Shown here piece after piece: positions 38,688 to 43,836 of a stretch of DNA of 43,836 nt. Numbering within the stretch: position 1 is the first letter of the stretch; each line of letters starts with the position of its first letter. Source of the stretch: a bacterium (GTDB lineage: Bacteria; Patescibacteriota; Minisyncoccia; 2-02-FULL-40-12; IGHO2-01-FULL-4-A); NCBI GenBank assembly GCA_030698885.1, contig JAUYLN010000033.1, positions 1-43,836 of the forward strand, in the 5' to 3' direction. Below the pieces are notes generated by a model. The model saw nothing but the letters and a program-made list of their open reading frames with translations. It made no database searches and was not told the origin of the DNA. The translations under genes were made by a program, and so were the position numbers.

Positions 38688-41600
38688 CATTCAGTAAATG
38701 TATCGTAGAGGTCTTTTAGCTGAGTCATACCGATGGGCTTTATGAGGTGAGCATCGAATCCCGCTTTTTTGAATTCACCCTTGAATTCTTCACCCAATCC
38801 GGTTAATGCCACAAACTTGATCTTTTGTAATTTAGGATCCTTGCTAAATATCTGGATAAGATCATATCCGCTTATATTTGGCATTATTATATCCATAAAT
38901 ACAATATCCGGTTTAAAACTATTGATGGCCTCAGAAACAGAAGCGCCGTCGTAGACAACCCTTACTTCTTGTCCAAGTTTGTCTAATAACTGACCGAAGG
39001 CATTTGCCAGGGCTACGTTATCATCTACAACCAGGACCTTATTCTTCGGAAGCTTTATGGTTTTTATATCAGCATCTTCGTGTGGTATAAAATCGACAGC
39101 TGCTATGTGCATCGGCAATCGCAGAATAAATTCACTACCTTTATTTAAGCCTTCACTTGATGCGGTTAGTGATCCTCCGTGAAGTTCTGCTAAGGTGCGT
39201 GAAAGCATGAGTCCGACTCCCAGACCTCCTTTGAACTCGGCTAGAGACTGATTAGTTTGAGAGAACAGGTCAAATATTTTGGGTAGCATCTCCTTGGCAA
39301 TACCGATACCGTTATCTTTCACGCGGAGTATCAACTCCTCGCGTTCCTGAGAAACCGTAAGAGTTATCTTGCCATCTCTTGCCGTATATTTAATTGCATT
39401 ACTGATAAGATTTATAAGAATTTGTTCTATCCGCAACGGGTCAAGGAAAATGCGGGGAAGACTATCGATTAGATTCAGCTCAAGGGGATGAACTTTATGT
39501 TTCATGAGAGGCTGCGCAGTTCCGATGGCATGTTTTATTAAGGTGTTAAAATCTGCCGGTTCGGTTTTAATTTGAATTTTTCCGCTCATAGCCCAAGCAG
39601 CATCAAGAAGATTTTTAATAATATCTCCCATCAATTTTGCCTGGCGGTCTATTGTGTCCACCATCTCTTTGAGCTCTGCATCTTTTATTCCACGCATTTT
39701 TGCAAGCTCAATTGTAAGTAAGATGGGGGCAAGGGGATTGCGTAATTCATGCGCCAAAATTGATATAAATTCATTCTTGCGATATAGTTCTTTTCCGCGA
39801 TTTTCAAATTGCAGCGACATTTTTTCGTGAGTTTTTTCAACAGTTCTTAGATATGCATTGCGCTCCTGAAGTTCAGCATTTAATGTAATAAGTTCTTCAT
39901 TCGTTGACTGTAGTTCTTCTTTTGTAGTTTCCAGCTCTTCATTGGTGCTCTTAAGTTCTTCATTGGCCGACATAACCTCTTCGTTGGCGGACCGTAGCTC
40001 CTCATTTGTTGTATCTCTGGTTTCAACCAGGGACTGGAGTTCATCAATGGTAGAATGCAGTTCTTCCTCTACCTGCGCAACCTCCTCGTTATCAGCTATT
40101 ATTTTTTTCTCTGCCTTATTTTTCTTGGGTGCGTTGACAGCGGAATCATCGTTAAATAAAACAAGATAGTAATTTTCATTAGATGACTGCATATTGAGTG
40201 GAACAACCTCGACCACAACCTTTAAGCCGGAATGAAAGCTTTTTTCTGCAGTTCCGCTCTTTTCTGCTTTTTTAATCGTGTTTAATACCGTCGCCAACAG
40301 AACTCTATGGACCATTTTAACAAGATCAAAAGAGGCTCGTCCCGCAGAATGTTTAAGATATCGGCTGGCATCTCCCCTGAATTGGACGATTACAAGGTCG
40401 CTATTAATGATGATACCTGCAGGAGAATGCCCGGAAAGAACAATCTTGTCTGCCTGCTTCTCAATGCTCAGCACATTTTCGGGATTTTTCGTTTCCTTTA
40501 GCGCCGGAGGATTTGAAGTTGTAAAATCAAGATGATAAGTGAAGGGTGCTGATTTCTTTGAATATATTCTTTGATTCTTATCTACGGATGAAAAAAATTC
40601 TTGAAAGCCCGTGGCGGACTCAGCCGTTCCTAATATGAGAAATCCTTTGGAATTCAAAGCGTAATGGAAAATTGGAAATGCCTTTTTGTGCAGAACGGAA
40701 TCCAGATAAATTAGCACATTCCTGCAGCTGATAATATCCATTTTTGTAAACGGAACGTCTTTAATAACGTTGTGTTTGGCAAAAATACACATTGACCGAA
40801 TTGACTGGCTCACCTCATAACCACCTTCGAATTTTACAAAAAACTTATCTAAATATTCCGGAGGTACAGACGTGCCAATACTCTCGGAGTATTTAGCGGA
40901 GCGGGCTTTGGCTAAAGCCGGCTCACTGATATCGGTTCCGAAAATCTGTACCGGAATATTTATTTTACTTTCCTCCATGAACGAAGCTATTGTTATCGCA
41001 AGAGAATAAACCTCTTCGCCGGTTGAACAACCGGGCACCCAAGCCCTGATAGTTTTGGGGTCGGACTTGAATATCTCGGGAAGTATTTTAGATTTTAAGT
41101 AGTCAAAGACATCCTGATCTCGGAAAAAATTTGTGACGTTTATAAGAATATCCTGATACAATGAATCTGCTTCTTTAGGATTTTCCTGAAGATAATTAAT
41201 GTAATCACTGAATGTCGTGAAATTATTTATACTCATACGCCTCATAATTCGGCGTTTTAAAGTGCCATGCTTGTAATAAGTAAAATCTACATCACTGGAT
41301 TTCAATAACAGCTTCATTATATTACTGAGATCTTCGTCTTTCGGTTCCGGTAAATCAAAGCTTTTTTCGTCGGTATTTTCTATTTTTGTGGGTTTAAAAT
41401 AGTGCCCGCGCGAAATATTCATCAGTGTTTCTGCAATTTCTGAAGGACTTAAAATGTAATCTGCTGAGCCGGCCGCTATAACGCTATCCGGCATAGCAGA
41501 AAATGCAGAACTTTTGTCCTGGGCAAAGGTAATTCCTCCGGCTTCCCTGATTGCCTTCATGCCAAGTGTGCCATCAGAGCCGGTTCCGGAAAGAATAACT

Positions 41601-42064
41601 CCGATAGCGTTGTTCTTTTTTCCACGCGCGAGCGAAACAAAAAATTCATCAATCGATAAGTTCAGGCCTTCGCGTTTTCGCGGTGACAACCTAAGTTCAT
41701 TATCTTCCAGGAGGATATTATTATTGGTAGGAATAACGTAAACATGGTTAGGTTCTATGACGGTATTATTCCTAACTTCCCTAACCGACAACTTAGTCTT
41801 GCCGGAAAGAATTTCGGTTAAATCACTTTTAGAGTCGGCAAGAAGGTGTTGGACTATAACAAAAGCCAGACCGGAATTTTCGGATATCTTACCCAATAAC
41901 TCGTTGAAAGCAGACAAGGCTCCCGCAGATCCGCCCATACCAACAACATAGAAATTATCCTTGTTTTTACCTAGTCCTTCACTATGAGGTGTAATACCCC
42001 GTGGTGAAGGGCTGGGGGGGGGGGGAGCACTGGTCAATGGCTTTCTTTTGGAGGTCTTTTTCAT
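38687..42064 (-). CDS. CheB-CheR fusion hybrid histidine kinase with receiver
   Basis: 1125 aa. Order: CheB methylesterase (about 35-225; GMGGSAGA with S46, VQHLLAD with H73, SGTGSDGT with D164), CheR methyltransferase (about 240-500; KHGTLKRRIMRRM, NVTNFFRD, WVPGCSTGEEVYSLAI, FGTDISEPAL, CRNVLIYLD), a PAS-like segment (about 525-635), a long coiled coil of repeated TNEEL/SANEE units (about 650-760), HisKA (SILAHELRNPLAPI), HATPase (NLISNAIKYTARDG, DNGIGI, GGLGVGL) and a receiver (VVDDN, FMDIIMPN, LTGLG, KP). All catalytic residues are visible. No transmembrane helix. Codons 14-17 lie in a 12-base C tract. It probably links methyl/amide chemistry to a phosphorelay; partners are not here. Confidence 0.95.
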   Translation of the reverse strand: MKKTSKRKPLTSAPPPPSPSPRGITPHSEGLGKNKDNFYVVGMGGSAGALSAFNELLGKISENSGLAFVIVQHLLADSKSDLTEILSGKTKLSVREVRNNTVIEPNHVYVIPTNNNILLEDNELRLSPRKREGLNLSIDEFFVSLARGKKNNAIGVILSGTGSDGTLGMKAIREAGGITFAQDKSSAFSAMPDSVIAAGSADYILSPSEIAETLMNISRGHYFKPTKIENTDEKSFDLPEPKDEDLSNIMKLLLKSSDVDFTYYKHGTLKRRIMRRMSINNFTTFSDYINYLQENPKEADSLYQDILINVTNFFRDQDVFDYLKSKILPEIFKSDPKTIRAWVPGCSTGEEVYSLAITIASFMEESKINIPVQIFGTDISEPALAKARSAKYSESIGTSVPPEYLDKFFVKFEGGYEVSQSIRSMCIFAKHNVIKDVPFTKMDIISCRNVLIYLDSVLHKKAFPIFHYALNSKGFLILGTAESATGFQEFFSSVDKNQRIYSKKSAPFTYHLDFTTSNPPALKETKNPENVLSIEKQADKIVLSGHSPAGIIINSDLVIVQFRGDASRYLKHSAGRASFDLVKMVHRVLLATVLNTIKKAEKSGTAEKSFHSGLKVVVEVVPLNMQSSNENYYLVLFNDDSAVNAPKKNKAEKKIIADNEEVAQVEEELHSTIDELQSLVETRDTTNEELRSANEEVMSANEELKSTNEELETTKEELQSTNEELITLNAELQERNAYLRTVEKTHEKMSLQFENRGKELYRKNEFISILAHELRNPLAPILLTIELAKMRGIKDAELKEMVDTIDRQAKLMGDIIKNLLDAAWAMSGKIQIKTEPADFNTLIKHAIGTAQPLMKHKVHPLELNLIDSLPRIFLDPLRIEQILINLISNAIKYTARDGKITLTVSQEREELILRVKDNGIGIAKEMLPKIFDLFSQTNQSLAEFKGGLGVGLMLSRTLAELHGGSLTASSEGLNKGSEFILRLPMHIAAVDFIPHEDADIKTIKLPKNKVLVVDDNVALANAFGQLLDKLGQEVRVVYDGASVSEAINSFKPDIVFMDIIMPNISGYDLIQIFSKDPKLQKIKFVALTGLGEEFKGEFKKAGFDAHLIKPIGMTQLKDLYDTFTE
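42014..42025. repeat. 12-G homopolymer inside the kinase 5' end
   Basis: Twelve consecutive G on the plus strand encode four prolines (residues 14-17) of the kinase on the minus strand. A one-base slip would shift the frame before any domain. Confidence 0.9.
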
Positions 42065-42173
42065 AAATTGCTTTTAATTATTCTTTATGGTTATCCAATA
42101 ATGATCTTACATCTATAGTATTAGTCTAACACTCGTTCCCAGATGAGTAAACGGGTTCCGCTAATGTGGGAGC

Positions 42174-42220
42174 TATCACAACCTAAAACCATCAAAAATC
42201 GGTGGTTTTAGGTTGTGATA
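42174..42220. other. Long perfect hairpin without a T tract
   Basis: TATCACAACCTAAAACCA pairs perfectly with 42203-42220 (18 bp). It lies about 110 bp upstream of the kinase start. It has no T run on either side and so is not a typical terminator. The rest of 42065-42383 shows no gene. Confidence 0.7.
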
Positions 42221-42383
42221 ATTTATGCATGCACATGCCTTCAACCCGCAAGCAAAATAAGCCCTGTTTTATATTTGATAGCTGAGGGTAAGATTTTCTT
42301 GTTTTCTGGATTTTGCATCTAGATAACATAACCTGTTTACAGGAATTTAACATGAAGTTCTAATGTTCATGATGGATCCAACC

Positions 42384-42411
42384 AAAAAGCCCCGCCAAGG
42401 CGGGGCTTTTT
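42384..42411. terminator. Bidirectional terminator
   Basis: AAAAAGCCCCGCC, AA, GGCGGGGCTTTTT. Confidence 0.85.
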
Positions 42412-42422
42412 GAAACTGCTCT

Positions 42423-42495
42423 GGAGCCCCTCCATGGGTGGGCGGGCTAGACTCCCCTCGGGAATACTCGGGATAAACTCCCCAGAAACCGTCTC
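42423..42495. repeat. 73-bp dispersed repeat, copy 2
   Basis: GGAGCCCCTCCATGGGTGGG to CCGTCTC, same orientation as 38291-38363. No gene is seen between it and 42632. Confidence 0.75.
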
Positions 42496-42632
42496 ATTTC
42501 CGCCGAAGGACGGATTAACCCATGGCTGAAGCTAAATAAGAATTACGAGCTCATAAAAACCAGATGAATAAAGGAAAAGTCCTCTCAACAACTGGCTAAT
42601 ATCCAAAATATTATATTTTCCGCAGTTTGTCG

Positions 42633-43370
42633 CTAATCCGCATTCAGTCTCTCTAGGTGCTTATCGCTGCTGTAATAGCTGTATGAGTTATAATTATTAG
42701 TTAAACGCCATCCCGCAGTAAGCAATCCGATTAAAATAATGATAAACACGATGGTTTTTAATTTAAATCCCGAAAGTCCGAATAAAAACAAATATATTCT
42801 CTCTTTATGCTTGTATATAATAAACGCAAGCAGGAGAGATAAAAATATGCCGACTCCCAATAGGGTAACGGGTAGCGTGGTATAAAATAAAGAGCAACTT
42901 TGTTTATAGCAGGCCGCAAAATTTCCCATAATACCTAATAAAAAAAGAGGTACGGAAATTATAACTGATGATATAATTCCCATTACCAACACAAACAGCC
43001 TGGCACCCTTATATCTTCTCCGCTCAGTCATTAATAGAATAGGGGGTGAGGCTAGAAAAATAATAACAACTAGTATGATAAACGATGAAACTAATGAATT
43101 ATAAAGAAAATGTTTTTTTGTAGAGGCGATTTTGTCTTCTTTCCATTGTTCGTATTGCAGGCAATTTCCACTGATCCGGCATTGTTCTCTCAATGACTGT
43201 ACATTCCCTATATAGGGCTCTTTTTGTAAGCCAATATTATAATCGTTGAATTGGATATTTACCTCGGCTATCTGCACACTTGAACTGGCATTCTCTGTGG
43301 TATCCGCCGAAGCTATATTGGAGGCGCCTATCACGACCACCATCACCACCATAATAAGCACGTATTTCAT
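42633..43370 (-). CDS. Hypothetical membrane protein with a signal-like N terminus
   Basis: 245 aa. An N-terminal hydrophobic segment (MKYVLIMVVMVVVIGASNIA, likely a signal peptide) is followed by an extracytoplasmic part with two cysteines (EQCRISGNCLQYEQ) and four membrane helices (about 90-112, 125-150, 165-185 and 200-220), the third preceded by CYKQSC. No family recognised. TATAAT lies six bases ahead of the ATG, so a leaderless message is likely. It ends in a Y/S/N-rich tail. Confidence 0.7.
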   Translation of the reverse strand: MKYVLIMVVMVVVIGASNIASADTTENASSSVQIAEVNIQFNDYNIGLQKEPYIGNVQSLREQCRISGNCLQYEQWKEDKIASTKKHFLYNSLVSSFIILVVIIFLASPPILLMTERRRYKGARLFVLVMGIISSVIISVPLFLLGIMGNFAACYKQSCSLFYTTLPVTLLGVGIFLSLLLAFIIYKHKERIYLFLFGLSGFKLKTIVFIIILIGLLTAGWRLTNNYNSYSYYSSDKHLERLNAD

Positions 43371-43386
43371 AATATTATTATATTAA

Positions 43387-43515
43387 AAAGACAAAAAAGC
43401 TAAGCTCGCCCTGCTCAACGATTTTCGAACTTTTGACTGGGCGGAGGAGTACAAATATCCTACTGTGGTTTTAGATCAGATGAAAGGATTACTGGCCAAG
43501 TACGAGAACCTGTAA
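43387..43515 (+). pseudogene. C-terminal fragment of an unrecognised gene
   Basis: An open frame without a start codon, bounded upstream by TAA (43384-43386), reads AKLALLNDFRTFDWAEEYKY then PTVVLDQMKGLLAKYENL and a TAA. It looks like the last 40 residues of a protein that was truncated at about 43387. Identity unknown. Confidence 0.35.
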
Positions 43516-43668
43516 CCCCTGATTCCCCACTTGGTTGCCCTCGTGGCGAGCTTTGTACCGAGAGTGAGAGCTTTGCACCAATTGAGAGACTGACGAGCCG
43601 TAAAACGAAATTTGAGAGCGTGGGACGATTTGCTTAACTTAAAAAAATATTAAGCAAAATATGCCGCG

Positions 43669-43836
43669 TCACATTTTTCTGCTGTCGTAGGCCCAGTGCA
43701 GAACAGCCTGTCTTTGAGTGGGACGGCAGGTTAAATACTTCGGTCGGCAATTCTTTCTGATCTGCGATATATGACGGCTGATTGCTTTCCATCGCTTGAT
43801 CTGTCGTTCGTCTTCAGTAGGAAGTCGTCTACCCAT
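43669..43836 (-). CDS. Small basic open frame at the right edge, possibly partial
   Basis: The frame starts at an ATG on the last bases of the window and encodes 55 aa (MGRRLPTEDERQIKRWKAIS ... TQRQAVLHWAYDSRKM) ending in TGA. It is basic and helical. No family seen; the frame may extend beyond the window. The 150 bp between it and 43515 show no gene. Confidence 0.3.
   Translation of the reverse strand: MGRRLPTEDERQIKRWKAISRHISQIRKNCRPKYLTCRPTQRQAVLHWAYDSRKM

Noticed and set aside
38493-38708. 71-aa plus-strand frame after the kinase
   Set aside because: It is antisense to the kinase end and the interrupted small frame, with no ribosome site or family signal.
1-43836. Alternative genetic code (TGA as Gly)
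   Set aside because: TGA ends recognisable genes at the expected place (holB, the CheB-CheR kinase), so the standard bacterial code applies.

Overview
The window looks like a chromosomal segment of a small-genome bacterium, most likely a member of the Patescibacteria/Candidate Phyla Radiation (Parcubacteria-like). This is an inference. It rests on low GC with standard-code stops (TAA, TAG and TGA all end recognisable genes), a tRNA-Leu without an encoded CCA, a divergent short L32, compact core genes (frr, holB-like, murG, nusB, rnc) mixed with many small orphan proteins, two PMT-type membrane glycosyltransferases, several apparently leaderless promoters, and intergenic DNA packed with palindromes.

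Region 1 (1-6280, minus strand) is the most unusual part. A lone Lon-type substrate-binding domain protein, a ClpP-like protease and an AAA unfoldase (the last two overlap by 4 bp) are followed, after a terminator and a structured repeat, by a 614-aa protein with an E2/RWD-like HxH...CxG motif and then a JAMM/JAB isopeptidase that overlaps it by 14 bp and runs off the left edge. Read together this resembles a bacterial ubiquitin-like tagging, unfolding and proteolysis system. No Ubl or E1 is visible here; if they exist they should lie to the left.

Region 2 (6.3-20.4 kb) is housekeeping and envelope: two PMT-family glycosyltransferases, a coiled-coil protein, frr, a DNA polymerase III delta' subunit, an ErpA/IscA protein, MurG, tRNA-Leu(CAA), rpmF, nusB, rnc, DoxX, a sucrose-phosphate-synthase-like GT4 and a DedA protein. 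Region 3 (20.4-31.5 kb) is accessory: a frameshifted secreted beta-helix protein, a FAD oxidoreductase, a DM13 protein, a secreted metzincin-like protease, a FecR/CHASE2-adenylate cyclase operon, a DUF2585 membrane protein, a DUF3008 small protein, a TauE-type permease and an M48-like protease. Region 4 (32.1-36.15 kb) is a copper operon (csoR-copA-HMA/DsbD-like-cupredoxin) behind a promoter with a perfect CsoR-type operator in its spacer. Region 5 (36.2-43.8 kb) has a DUF2975/XRE pair, a VOC protein, a 1125-aa CheB-CheR-histidine kinase-receiver fusion with a 12-G tract near its start, and poorly recognised ends.

A second theme is structured intergenic DNA. Three ~270-bp elements (near 2.4, 6.4 and 15.2 kb) share terminal inverted repeats and two inner hairpins whose stems change in a compensatory way while loops stay conserved. 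A shorter relative sits beside tRNA-Leu and carries a copy of its 3' end. Three ~140-bp inverted-repeat elements occur elsewhere, two of them ending exactly on a start codon.
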